This document shows positions 34,370 through 42,660 of a stretch of 45,673 nt of DNA, in pieces. The translations under genes and the position numbers were made by a program. Every line of letters starts with the position of its first letter. The stretch's first letter is position 1. The notes under the pieces were generated by a model. It was not told the origin of the DNA, did not search any database, and saw only the letters and a list, made by a program, of their open reading frames with translations. Source of the DNA: Desulfovibrio piger ATCC 29098 (GTDB taxonomy: Bacteria; Desulfobacterota; Desulfovibrionia; Desulfovibrionales; Desulfovibrionaceae); assembly GCF_000156375.1 (NCBI RefSeq), contig NZ_DS996356.1, forward strand, positions 51,557-97,229, written 5' to 3'.

Positions 34370-35917
34370 ATGCCGAAGACCGTCAGCAACACTCCTTCCG
34401 TCTATTCCTTCCTGCGCATCGCCGACGATGCGAGCATACCGGACAACGCACGGGTCACGATGGATGGGAACAGTCCCAAGGTCGTCTCCCACATCACCTT
34501 CCAGTCCACGAACCAGCGGGCCATGCAGACCTTCCTGCGCTCCATAGCCTATGAATTCGGGCAGGGCGTGGCCGATATCGCTACCCGGGAGCTCCGGAAT
34601 GCCATCACTACTTCCAGTCCGCTGACCGCAGGCAACGTCCGCAACGTCAAAAGCCTGTTGGAGAGGAATATCCACAAGCAGCTGTCGCTGGACTGCTTCC
34701 TGCATGGCATCAATACGGCCACAGGGCGGTTCGATAGCGGCAGCGGTTTCCCCGCCGAGTTCGAGCGCCATTGCGCCACTCTCGAACAGGCACTGGGGGC
34801 CCCCATCCCCGCCCCGCTGAAGGGCGAGCTGTGCAACGAGGTCCTCAGAGATTTTTTCAGCTGTTATCAAAAACTGGAGATCCGTGACTGCACGCCGGAA
34901 AAAATGGCTTCCGACCTGGTGGAGCGGACCGTGCTGAAAAAATTGCTGGCCTGCGCCTCCAGCGGCCTTTTGGGCCTGCCCGGTTCCGTGGAGGACAAGA
35001 TAGCTGTCGTGCGGGAGTGTTATGGTCAGGGACGGCTCCTGGAGCCGGGCCTTGTTTTGCATCGGCTGCCTTCGATCCGCTCCCGCTTCCAGGAAGGCCC
35101 GCTTTCCCTGGAGACCATCTGGCAGGGCTGTTTCGGCCGCCCCATGCCCGAGGGCCTGAAGCCCTGGGACGGGACGCTGGAGGCGGCTTTTTCCCGGGAG
35201 ATCGTGCAGGCGCTCGGGCTGCAGGAACGCCCGGACACACTGGGGCTTGCGGAATCGTTGACGGGGTGCATGGCGCCCGACAAGATCATCGGGATGTTCG
35301 ACGGCACGCTTTCCTGTCTTGGCCTCACCGACTTCCTGAATCTTCCCCGGGTCTCCTTCGAGCCCTATCCCTCTCTTTCCGGTCTCGATGCCTTTCGCAA
35401 GGATGCCGCCCGGGAGTTTGTCTCCGTTCCTTTCCCGGCCCATGTGGGACGGACTTCCTACAAGATCGAGCCTAGCGTGCAGGTCGGGACGAACGAGCCT
35501 GTCCGGACCGGCATGAAGGTGGGCAAGTCGGACATCGGAAAGCATGTGGACAGCATCGCCGGGCAGGTCCTTGCGGAGTGTGCCGGGAATACGCAGCAGG
35601 CGGATGCCGTGCTCCACCTTTGCTCGCAAAGCGTCATGCGCCAGTTCTTCGGACTCAACGGCATCGGCATGTTCGTCGGCTCGAACGGGGCACAGTGCAG
35701 GACCTTTATTGGTGGTGAACACTGCGTCACCCGGCGGAACATCCAGCGCTTGTCCAATGGGGATGTCCAGGTCAACATCAGGACCCCCGATGACGATCCG
35801 CAGATCCTTGAACATGTGGGCCGGTTCAGTGTGACCGTCACGGTGGATCGCAACGGGCAGTGCCGGTATACGGATATGGAGCTTGCCCTGGCGGCCCCGG
35901 CGCCTGCCTCCGCATAG
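34370..35917 (+). CDS. 515-aa protein of unknown family, candidate type III effector
   Basis: No known domain recognised. The first 20 residues are rich in Ser, Thr, Pro and Val with few acidic residues (MPKTVSNTPSVYSF), as in type III signals, and there is no Sec signal or transmembrane segment. The middle is helical with many Cys and Leu (LLACASSGLLGLPGS, FSCYQKLEIRDC). The C-terminal third looks like a compact beta/alpha domain: QSVMRQFFGLNGIGMFVGSNG, CVTRRNIQRLSNGDVQVNI and HVGRFSVTVTVDRNGQCRYTD. A GGAG site precedes the ATG. Tight linkage to the chaperone-like gene is the main reason for the effector idea; no apparatus gene is in the window. Confidence 0.55.
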   Translation: MPKTVSNTPSVYSFLRIADDASIPDNARVTMDGNSPKVVSHITFQSTNQRAMQTFLRSIAYEFGQGVADIATRELRNAITTSSPLTAGNVRNVKSLLERNIHKQLSLDCFLHGINTATGRFDSGSGFPAEFERHCATLEQALGAPIPAPLKGELCNEVLRDFFSCYQKLEIRDCTPEKMASDLVERTVLKKLLACASSGLLGLPGSVEDKIAVVRECYGQGRLLEPGLVLHRLPSIRSRFQEGPLSLETIWQGCFGRPMPEGLKPWDGTLEAAFSREIVQALGLQERPDTLGLAESLTGCMAPDKIIGMFDGTLSCLGLTDFLNLPRVSFEPYPSLSGLDAFRKDAAREFVSVPFPAHVGRTSYKIEPSVQVGTNEPVRTGMKVGKSDIGKHVDSIAGQVLAECAGNTQQADAVLHLCSQSVMRQFFGLNGIGMFVGSNGAQCRTFIGGEHCVTRRNIQRLSNGDVQVNIRTPDDDPQILEHVGRFSVTVTVDRNGQCRYTDMELALAAPAPASA

Positions 35918-36007
35918 AGGCTGGATGCCGGGGAACTGATCCCGGACATGGTCCCGTACGGCATATGTCCGGCATGAGAAAGGCGCACGGCGCCTGAGGA
36001 GAAGAAG

Positions 36008-36415
36008 ATGCACAAGATACTGACAAGCGGATTGCTGGCCCTGCTCCTGCTGCTGGGCGGGGCCTTACCGGCCGCGGCCCTGGATATCCACATCGACAAC
36101 AGCCAGGCCCTGGGCGGCAGCCTGGCCCTGCGTTATCTGCGCACCGACGGTGTGTGGGTCACGAAAGGCTGGGTGAACTTTGGCCCGCACAGCAAGCAGA
36201 CCGTGACGCTGGAGACCTGGGAGCCCGTGTTCTACCTGCATGTGGAAGTGGGCGGCGGCGCGTCCGTGGAGCTGCCGGGCGAGAAGCACCGTTTCTGGGT
36301 GGTTCGGGATGTCTTCGAGCTGGAAGGGGATGCCCGTCCGGCGCGTGGCCAGCAGGCTGATTTCATCAAGGTGGAGGTGCGGGGGGACGATCCCCGTTTC
36401 ACGCTGCGCTTCTGA
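36008..36415 (+). CDS. Secreted DUF1036-like protein
   Basis: A 135-residue protein with a clear Sec signal (KILTSGLLALLLLLGGALPAAA, cut near residue 24). The mature part is all beta: SLALRYLRTDGVWVTKGWVNFGPHSKQTVTLE, whose GW...GW pattern (aromatic after 'WVTKGW') recalls DUF1036 proteins, then FYLHVEVGGG and a closing strand pair ending FTLRF. AGGAGAAG precedes the ATG. Function unknown; it lies 90 bases after the effector-like gene on the same strand and could be co-transcribed. Confidence 0.75.
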   Translation: MHKILTSGLLALLLLLGGALPAAALDIHIDNSQALGGSLALRYLRTDGVWVTKGWVNFGPHSKQTVTLETWEPVFYLHVEVGGGASVELPGEKHRFWVVRDVFELEGDARPARGQQADFIKVEVRGDDPRFTLRF

Positions 36416-36461
36416 TCCGGGCCGCCATGGCGGGCAGGGCGGTACAGTGATTACGCGCCGC

Positions 36462-36505
36462 AAAAAAAGGCAGCCTTTCCGGTGACCGGAGGGCTGCCTT
36501 TTTTT
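36462..36505. terminator. Bidirectional intrinsic terminator
   Basis: Perfect 14-bp outer stem (36462-36475 with 36492-36505) with seven A on one side and seven T on the other; it serves the DUF1036-like gene on plus and the BMP gene on minus. Confidence 0.95.
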
Positions 36506-36523
36506 GACGGAGGCGTCGTCCCG

Positions 36524-37609
36524 CTAGCGGCAGTTGCACAGCGTCCTGTCGCGCAGGGAGGGCAGGCGGATGCCGCCGCGCGTCAGTTCCAGACGCAGCT
36601 CGGCAAGGCGGCGTTCGATGGCGGCGGGCAGGCGTACGCCGGCATGACGGGCCCAGACCTGCGGCGGGACGATGTCCACGCCGCCGTTGGCCAGGTCGTA
36701 GGTGATGATCTCGTTACCGGCAAAAGCTTCCTGGGCCGTGGCTTTGACGATCTCGAACACGGCACGGTCGGCCCGTTTGACGATGCTGGTCAGCATGAGC
36801 TTGGGCGCCAGGAATTGCTGGTCCTTGTCCACGCCCACCAGGGGCCGCCCTTGGGCTATGGCCGCTTCCACGGCGCCCAGTCCCGAACGCCCGGCCAGCA
36901 CGGCCAGAGCATTGATGTCCAGCCCCAGCAGTTCCTCGGCCTTGGCCCGGCCCTTGTCGGGAGAGCTGTAGCTGCCTGCCACGCCGTTGATGACGCGCGC
37001 GCCCGGGCTTTCCAGCCGGACGCCTTCCACGAAACCGTTGAGCATGGATTTCAGCTGCGGGTCGTCTTCTCCGGCCAGCCAGCCAAGGGTCAGTTCATCA
37101 GCCTTGGCGCGCGTCCCGGGGGCGGGCAGCAGGCCGTGCTTGTGCAGCTGGGAGAGCAGGGCCCCGGCCAGGAAGGCGGCCTGTTCGTCGGCAAAGGTCA
37201 CGCACATGATGTTGGCGGTACGGATGCCCGTATCGATGCAGCCGAACTTCGTCTGCCGGAAGTTGGCGGCATTGTTGCGCAGGATCTCGTGCAGCCGGGC
37301 CCCGGAAAGCAGGACGAGGTCGGCCTGCCGGGCGGCGGCCTGGAAGATGCCCTCCTGCGTCAGGCCGTTGCTGCCCTGGGGCGGGGCCACCACCACGGCG
37401 GTGCGCACGCCCAGTTCCTTTTGGGCCTGTTCCAGACCCTGGCGCAAAAGATCGTTCCAGCCCCGGTCGGGGGCCGCATCTTCCAGCAGCAGGGCCACGC
37501 GCAGGCCCGGGGCATCGCCGGGCGACGCGGCCAGGGCGGCGGAAACGCAAAAAACGGACAACAGGACGGACAGGCACAGCAGGCGGGTGATATCAAAGCA
37601 TTTTTTCAT
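36524..37609 (-). CDS. BMP-family (Med/PnrA-like) substrate-binding lipoprotein-type protein
   Basis: A 361-residue periplasmic binding protein. The N-terminus (MKKCFDITRLLCLSVLLSVFCVSAALA) is a signal peptide; a Sec signal cut after ALA is more likely than a lipid anchor. The fold is that of PnrA/Med purine-nucleoside binding proteins: VALLLEDAAPDRGWNDLLRQGLEQA at the start, FGCIDTGIRTANIMCVTFADEQAAFLAGAL (the conserved DEQ-FLAG motif), then VDKDQQFLAPKLMLTSIVKR near residue 270. Permease genes of the ABC system are not adjacent. The ATG at 37609 has GGGAG upstream; the frame extends further upstream without signal character. Confidence 0.9.
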   Translation of the reverse strand: MKKCFDITRLLCLSVLLSVFCVSAALAASPGDAPGLRVALLLEDAAPDRGWNDLLRQGLEQAQKELGVRTAVVVAPPQGSNGLTQEGIFQAAARQADLVLLSGARLHEILRNNAANFRQTKFGCIDTGIRTANIMCVTFADEQAAFLAGALLSQLHKHGLLPAPGTRAKADELTLGWLAGEDDPQLKSMLNGFVEGVRLESPGARVINGVAGSYSSPDKGRAKAEELLGLDINALAVLAGRSGLGAVEAAIAQGRPLVGVDKDQQFLAPKLMLTSIVKRADRAVFEIVKATAQEAFAGNEIITYDLANGGVDIVPPQVWARHAGVRLPAAIERRLAELRLELTRGGIRLPSLRDRTLCNCR

Positions 37610-37954
37610 GTCGGACTCCCGGCGGCATACTAGCAGGGGGCTGGAGAGGCCACAAGCGCCCGGGAAGTCTGACGGAGAAAAATTGAGCAATCGAACAATT
37701 TGCATAGTAAAAAAATTGTATTTAGTAATATGTTGTTTTTAAAAGATAAAAATAATAATATGAAAGATTTTCTGCTATTTTTATTCCATTTTTCTCCCCG
37801 TGCAGCATTTTTCTGTGAAAAAAAGCACTAGGCAAGCTGTGAAACTTGTGCTAAGTCTCCTGCTCAGGAAACGTGTACTCGTGTTTCGTCCCTGCGTATG
37901 GGTTGCGCCGGGGCGGGATGCAACTCCTTGGGACATTGCTTGGAAGGATACGTT
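37610..37954. other. AT-rich divergent promoter region of hydG and the BMP gene
   Basis: 345 bases without a gene. Bases 37680-37795 are strikingly AT-rich for this genome, with several possible -10/-35 pairs (e.g. TTGCAT at 37700-37705), so no single promoter can be named. A stem-loop AGCAC...GTGCT (37824-37828 with 37848-37852, inner AAG/CTT) lies about 105 bases before hydG. Confidence 0.55.
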
Positions 37955-39349
37955 ATGTCTGCATACGAGCTGCCTGCATGGCTTGACACCCGGTTCATCG
38001 AAAACGCGCTCAGTCGTACGGCTGCACCGGACAAGGCGGAGCTCCGGGATATTCTGGACAAATCTCTGGCTCTGAAGTCACTGACCATTCAGGAAGCGAC
38101 GGCTCTCATGCGGGTGACGGATCCCGAAGACATCGCCCTGATGATGAAAACGGCGGATGCGGTCAAGCAGAAGGCCTATGGTGACCGTATCGTGCTGACC
38201 GCTCCGCTGCATATCTCGAACCATTGCGGCAGTGAATGCCTCTACTGCGCCAACCGCAAGAGCAATACGCTCATCCAGCGCAAGTACATGACCTCGCCCG
38301 AGATGCGCGAGGCCGCCGGCAAGCTGATCCGTCAGGGGCACAAGCGCATCGTGCTGGTCTCCGGCCAGCTGCCCAATGCCGATGTGGAGTACCTGGCCGA
38401 AGCCATCAGCATCATGTACACCGTGTTCGACGGTCACGGCGAAGTCCGCCGCGTCAACGTCAACGTGGGGCCGCTGAACGCCGACCAGTACAGCGTGCTG
38501 CTGGATGCGGATGTGGGCAACGTCCTGATCTATCAGGATACCTACCACCCCGATTACTACAAGGCCGCCCATGTGGCCGGGCCCAAGAGCCATTACGAGA
38601 AGCGCCTCAACGCGCCTGAGGTGGCGTTGGGTGCCGGTGTGCGCGATGTGGGCCTCGGCCTGCTGCTGGGCCTTGCGCCCTGGCAGTTCGATGTGCTGGC
38701 CACCATGCTGCATGTGGCCCATCTCAACCGCCTGTTCGGCGCCGGCGGCCACACCGTCAGCATGTTCCGTCTGCGTCCCGCGCCGGGCAGCCTGTTCGTG
38801 CCCCCGCATCCGCTTTCGGACGACGAGTTCCTGCGCTGCGTGGCCATCATGCGCCTGGCCGTGCCCCATGCGGGCATCGTCGTCACCACGCGCGAACCTT
38901 CCGGCCTGTGGCGTGACGCCTGTAGCAGCGGTGTCTCCCAGGTGTTCACGGGCAGCGTGGGCAGCGCTTACGAGACCTGGAGCGACAAGCCCGGTCCCGA
39001 CGGCATCCCCTTCCCGCTGGGCGAAGACACCCATCTGGACGAAGTGGTGCGCTTCCTCATGGAAGAAGCCGAACACCTGCCTTCGTTCTGTACCGCCTGT
39101 CCCCGCTTGGGCCGCAGCGGTGCGGACTTCATGGGCATGGTGCACGAGTGCGGCATGCGCAGCCAGTGCAGCCCCAACTCCATCGCTTCCTTCGAAGAGT
39201 TCCTGCTCAATTACGCGACGCCCTATACCCGTGAGGTGGGCGAACGCCTGATCGCCCGCAAGCTCCCGCAGATGAGCGACGTGGAGCGCGGCGCGGCAGA
39301 ACGTCTGTTGCAGAAGGTCAAGTCGGGACGTATGGACGAATTCATCTAA
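37955..39349 (+). CDS. hydG: [FeFe]-hydrogenase maturase HydG (tyrosine lyase, radical SAM)
   Basis: A 464-residue enzyme that splits tyrosine into p-cresol, CO and cyanide and builds the Fe(CO)2CN synthon for the H-cluster. The radical-SAM triad is C91-x3-C95-x2-C98 (HCGSECLYC). The HydG-specific C-terminal auxiliary cluster is present as C379-x2-C382-x22-C405 (SFCTACPRLGRSG ... CSPNS), which separates it from ThiH. RVNVNVGPL and DTYHPDYYKAAH are further family marks. The ATG at 37955 follows GGAAGGA. hydE, hydF and the hydrogenase itself are not in the window, so the maturases are scattered in this genome. A strong terminator follows. Confidence 0.95.
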   Translation: MSAYELPAWLDTRFIENALSRTAAPDKAELRDILDKSLALKSLTIQEATALMRVTDPEDIALMMKTADAVKQKAYGDRIVLTAPLHISNHCGSECLYCANRKSNTLIQRKYMTSPEMREAAGKLIRQGHKRIVLVSGQLPNADVEYLAEAISIMYTVFDGHGEVRRVNVNVGPLNADQYSVLLDADVGNVLIYQDTYHPDYYKAAHVAGPKSHYEKRLNAPEVALGAGVRDVGLGLLLGLAPWQFDVLATMLHVAHLNRLFGAGGHTVSMFRLRPAPGSLFVPPHPLSDDEFLRCVAIMRLAVPHAGIVVTTREPSGLWRDACSSGVSQVFTGSVGSAYETWSDKPGPDGIPFPLGEDTHLDEVVRFLMEEAEHLPSFCTACPRLGRSGADFMGMVHECGMRSQCSPNSIASFEEFLLNYATPYTREVGERLIARKLPQMSDVERGAAERLLQKVKSGRMDEFI

Positions 39350-39378
39350 CAGGCAGCGGCCAGGGCCGTTCTTCAGCG

Positions 39379-39427
39379 AAACCGCCGCCACCGTCTGCCT
39401 TCTGGCAGATGGTGGCGGTTTTTTATT
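39379..39427 (+). terminator. Intrinsic terminator of hydG
   Basis: Long stem of about 19 bp with one unpaired base (39380-39399 with 39404-39422), TTCT-type loop, then a T-rich tail. Confidence 0.92.
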
Positions 39428-39496
39428 TTTGTTGGCATAGTCCGTTAGCCTGCTTTGCCTGCCCCGGGCAGCAGGCAGAAAGAAAAGGGAGACGCC

Positions 39497-42400
39497 GTGG
39501 CAAGACTCATCGACCGTATTTTTTTTGACAGGCAGGACAGGGACATCCTCGTCCTGGTCAACCGCATCCTTGAAGCGCCCAACGTGCCCTCGCGGGACAA
39601 TCTCTTCAATCCCGAACTGCATCCCCACGGCATCAAGGAGCTGGTCACCTCTCCGGCTTCCCGCATGGCCTATGCCGTCATCAACCTGCTGCGCAACCTG
39701 GAGGTCGGCGGCTCGCGCGACCGCCTGCTGGCCCTGCAGACCCTGTATGACGAGGTGCTGACCAGCGCCCATTCGGCCCTGCGCCGCAATACCGCCCGTG
39801 CGCTCATGCAGATCATGAAGGACATGGTGCGCGCCCATGGCGACGAGACCCGCCAGCTCATGCTGGCCCATGACTTCCGCAGCACCGCCCTGGGCACGCC
39901 GCGCGTGGTGCGCCGCATGCTGGCGCGCTATCATCTGCCCGAGATGCCCGAAGCCTGGAACCAGCTGGCCTTCGACGACCATGTCTATGACGTGAACACC
40001 AAGGGCCGCAAAACGCCCACGCACCTCATCATGGACGCCTGGATCAAGGGCCTGCGTTCCATCACGGTGGTCTACGACAACAGCGTGGATCTGGAGGCCG
40101 CCACCGAGGTCATCCATGCCTCGGGCATCGTGGGCATCTCCGTGCGCATCGGCCTGGAGTTCAGCGTGCCTTTCTACGACCGCTTCGTGAGCCTGGTCTG
40201 GATGCCGCGCGGTTTCAGCTCCGGCAAGGGCTTCCTGGACTTTTTGCGCAGCCCGCAGATGCGGGAGATGCTGGAAAAGGGGCGCGAAGTGCTGCACTGG
40301 CGGCGTGAAGTGGCCCTGCACACCCTGGAAGTCTGGAACGAGGACGAGCGTCCCCGTCTGGAACAGCTCTGGGGCGTCTCCGTGGCGCCCATGGGCCTGG
40401 AGGAATTCCTCGACTTCGTGGGGCGCGGCCATGCCTCCCTGCTGCGCCTGGCCGAATACCTGCACAAGCACATCCAGCCCAGCCTGCGGGCCCGGGCCGA
40501 GATCCTGCGTGCCCGGCATGACGATCCCGAGGCCATGGAGGAATTGCAGCGTCTGGACAATCTGGGGCCCGACGACGTGCAGGCCCTGTGGCTGAACCCG
40601 AGCCACAACCCGCGCATCCCCAATACGGAGCAGCCGGGCGCGTGTGACAACCTGCCGGAACTGATGTGCATGAGTGCCCAGAAGCTTTCCGCCTATCTCA
40701 ACGGCCTTGCCACGGGCAACCGTCTGATCCTGGGCACCGAGGGCCTGAGCGTGGAGGACGTGGTGGAGCTGCTCTGGGACTGCGAGGGGCGCATCACCCA
40801 TCTGGAACTCTTCAACATGAAGAGCTGGGTGGAAGGGCACCTCAACAATATCGCGGCCATCAACGAGTTGCAGCGTGTGCTCAATCAGGGCCTTGCCCCG
40901 CGCATGAAGCAGATGGTGCGCCAGATGATCCGCCAGATGGAGATGACGGGTGACGACGAGCGTCTGGAAAAGTTCCATGCCATCCTGCGGGACATCCCCA
41001 AGCTCTGGGCCGCCTACCGCCACGAGCCCCTCAAGTCGCGCCTGGGCAGCAATTCGGCCAGCCGTTCCCGTTCGTACGGCATGGGCCTGGCCATCCGGGA
41101 GACGCTGCCGCGCCGGGCCCTGCTGTCCATGAAGAAGTCGGGCAGCCAGCAGTCCGCCATCCCCATCTACTCGCCGGTGGAGGAGCAGATCCGCTATAAC
41201 GAGCCGGAGAACCCCTCGCCCGGGCAGCGCCTGCTGGCCCATTTCCGCTTTTTGCCGGGTTGCGACCATCTGGGCATGGAGCGGCGCCGCGTATGGCGGG
41301 CGGCCAGTGAGGATTGCCGCGTCAGCAACCGGGGCAACATGGTCAATCTTGGCGGCCTGAGCCCGTTCCGCGGCAATGGCCTGACCGATGCGCCGCAGGG
41401 GGAGGAAGCCAGGCCCGACGGCCAGTATCTCAACAGCACCCTGAGCAACTGCCTCAAGGTGCTGCTGGGCTTCATCCCGGCCTTCGTCTCCTTCATCTAT
41501 ACGCAGGACTGGTGGTTCCTGGCCTGGTTCGGTACCTTCATCTGGTTCGGCATCACCGGCGTGCGCAACGTGGTCCAGATGGTCATGGCCGCCCGCGGTG
41601 CCAAGCGCAGCACCCTGACCCACTGGCGGGAACACGTCAGCGTCAAACGCATCTGTGACTCGCTTATGTACACGGGCATCTCGGTGCTGCTGCTGGAGGT
41701 GATGATCCGCGTCTGGCTGCTGGAGGACTGCTTTGGCGTGACCGTGGCGGAGCAGCCTGTGGTGGTCTTTACCGTGCTGAACATCGTCAATGGTTTCTAT
41801 ATCTTCGCGCACAATGTCTACCGGGGCTTCCCCCGCGAGGCGGCCATCGGCAACCTGTTCCGCAGCGCCCTGGCCATCCCGGTCTCGTCCTTGTACGACT
41901 TCATCCTCTTCCACCTGCTGCTGCTCTGGGGCATCGCCGATCCCCATCTGTATCTGGTGCCCAGTGCGGCCGTCATCTCCAAGATGGCCTCGGATACGGT
42001 AGCCGCCATCATCGAAGGTTACGCCGACAGCCAGGTGAACCTGCGCATGCGCCGGTGGGATTATGAAAGCACCATCAAGCGCATCTTCGACTGCTACACC
42101 CAGCTGGAGCTGCTCTTCCCCCGCGAGGACGCCCTGATCTGCCTGGCCCGCCCCGGCGGCCTGCGCGGACGCGGCGGCGAAGAGGCCCAGCGGCTGGAGC
42201 GCATCCTCATCATCTGCGCCCTGGACCTGATGTATTTCTGGTTCTACCAGCCGCGCGCCCAGGAGGCCTTCCGGCACAAGGTCCGCTCCATGGCCGAGGC
42301 GGACAGGGCCGTGCTGCTCAGCGCCCAGCTGGTGCTGATGCGCGAGCGGGAGGTGAGCCAGTTCCTGGTGGACGGCCTGCTTGGGCGCAACTTCTCGAAA

Positions 42401-42526
42401 CCATTGGCTTTCTTCCTTGACAGGCGCAAGGAGTACCTGCGCCTCATGGCGCGCATCTGCATCCTTTCAAAGCCCCGCGAAGCTCCGGCCTGCCCGGTTC
42501 TTTTCGGGGAAGACAAAAAAAGTTGA
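39497..42526 (+). CDS. Large membrane protein of unknown function (1009 aa)
   Basis: GTG start at 39497 with GGGAG upstream. Residues 1-520 are soluble, largely helical and rich in Arg, Leu and Glu, with an alpha/beta patch (SITVVYDNSVDLEAATEVIHASGIVG followed by IGLEFSVPFYDRFVSLVW) recalling a TIM-barrel or PHP-like domain. Residues about 650-825 contain at least four membrane helices (LLGFIPAFVSFIY, WFLAWFGTFIWFGITGV, GISVLLLEVMIRVWLL, VVVFTVLNIVNGFYIF, FILFHLLLLWGI). The last 170 residues are again soluble and charged. I do not recognise the family; it looks like a conserved Desulfovibrio inner-membrane protein. Flanked by terminated hydG and adh, so it is a single-gene unit. Confidence 0.85.
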   Translation: MARLIDRIFFDRQDRDILVLVNRILEAPNVPSRDNLFNPELHPHGIKELVTSPASRMAYAVINLLRNLEVGGSRDRLLALQTLYDEVLTSAHSALRRNTARALMQIMKDMVRAHGDETRQLMLAHDFRSTALGTPRVVRRMLARYHLPEMPEAWNQLAFDDHVYDVNTKGRKTPTHLIMDAWIKGLRSITVVYDNSVDLEAATEVIHASGIVGISVRIGLEFSVPFYDRFVSLVWMPRGFSSGKGFLDFLRSPQMREMLEKGREVLHWRREVALHTLEVWNEDERPRLEQLWGVSVAPMGLEEFLDFVGRGHASLLRLAEYLHKHIQPSLRARAEILRARHDDPEAMEELQRLDNLGPDDVQALWLNPSHNPRIPNTEQPGACDNLPELMCMSAQKLSAYLNGLATGNRLILGTEGLSVEDVVELLWDCEGRITHLELFNMKSWVEGHLNNIAAINELQRVLNQGLAPRMKQMVRQMIRQMEMTGDDERLEKFHAILRDIPKLWAAYRHEPLKSRLGSNSASRSRSYGMGLAIRETLPRRALLSMKKSGSQQSAIPIYSPVEEQIRYNEPENPSPGQRLLAHFRFLPGCDHLGMERRRVWRAASEDCRVSNRGNMVNLGGLSPFRGNGLTDAPQGEEARPDGQYLNSTLSNCLKVLLGFIPAFVSFIYTQDWWFLAWFGTFIWFGITGVRNVVQMVMAARGAKRSTLTHWREHVSVKRICDSLMYTGISVLLLEVMIRVWLLEDCFGVTVAEQPVVVFTVLNIVNGFYIFAHNVYRGFPREAAIGNLFRSALAIPVSSLYDFILFHLLLLWGIADPHLYLVPSAAVISKMASDTVAAIIEGYADSQVNLRMRRWDYESTIKRIFDCYTQLELLFPREDALICLARPGGLRGRGGEEAQRLERILIICALDLMYFWFYQPRAQEAFRHKVRSMAEADRAVLLSAQLVLMREREVSQFLVDGLLGRNFSKPLAFFLDRRKEYLRLMARICILSKPREAPACPVLFGEDKKS

Positions 42527-42546
42527 ATCTATTTTATAAAATCTTA

Positions 42547-42575
42547 TTGCCATGGCGGGGCTGGTCGCGTATGTT
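42547..42575 (+). promoter_or_regulatory. Predicted adh promoter
   Basis: TTGCCA (42547-42552) and TATGTT (42570-42575) with a 17-base spacer, preceded by an AT-rich segment (42521-42548); leader of about 79 bases. Confidence 0.5.
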
Positions 42576-42660
42576 GATTCCAGTACATCCATAAACGTTT
42601 CCAAACCGGGCTCGGACGGGGATCCAGACCGTTCAGATGCCCAAACCAAGGAGTTGCACA

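Noticed and set aside
37955..39349. ThiH (tyrosine lyase of thiamine synthesis)
   Set aside because: The C-terminal C-x2-C-x22-C cluster and CTACPRLGRSG motif are specific to HydG.
38078..42277. Minus-strand open frame of about 1400 codons across hydG and the 1009-aa gene
   Set aside because: Antisense to two genes and to the hydG terminator; Gln/His/Gly-rich shadow.
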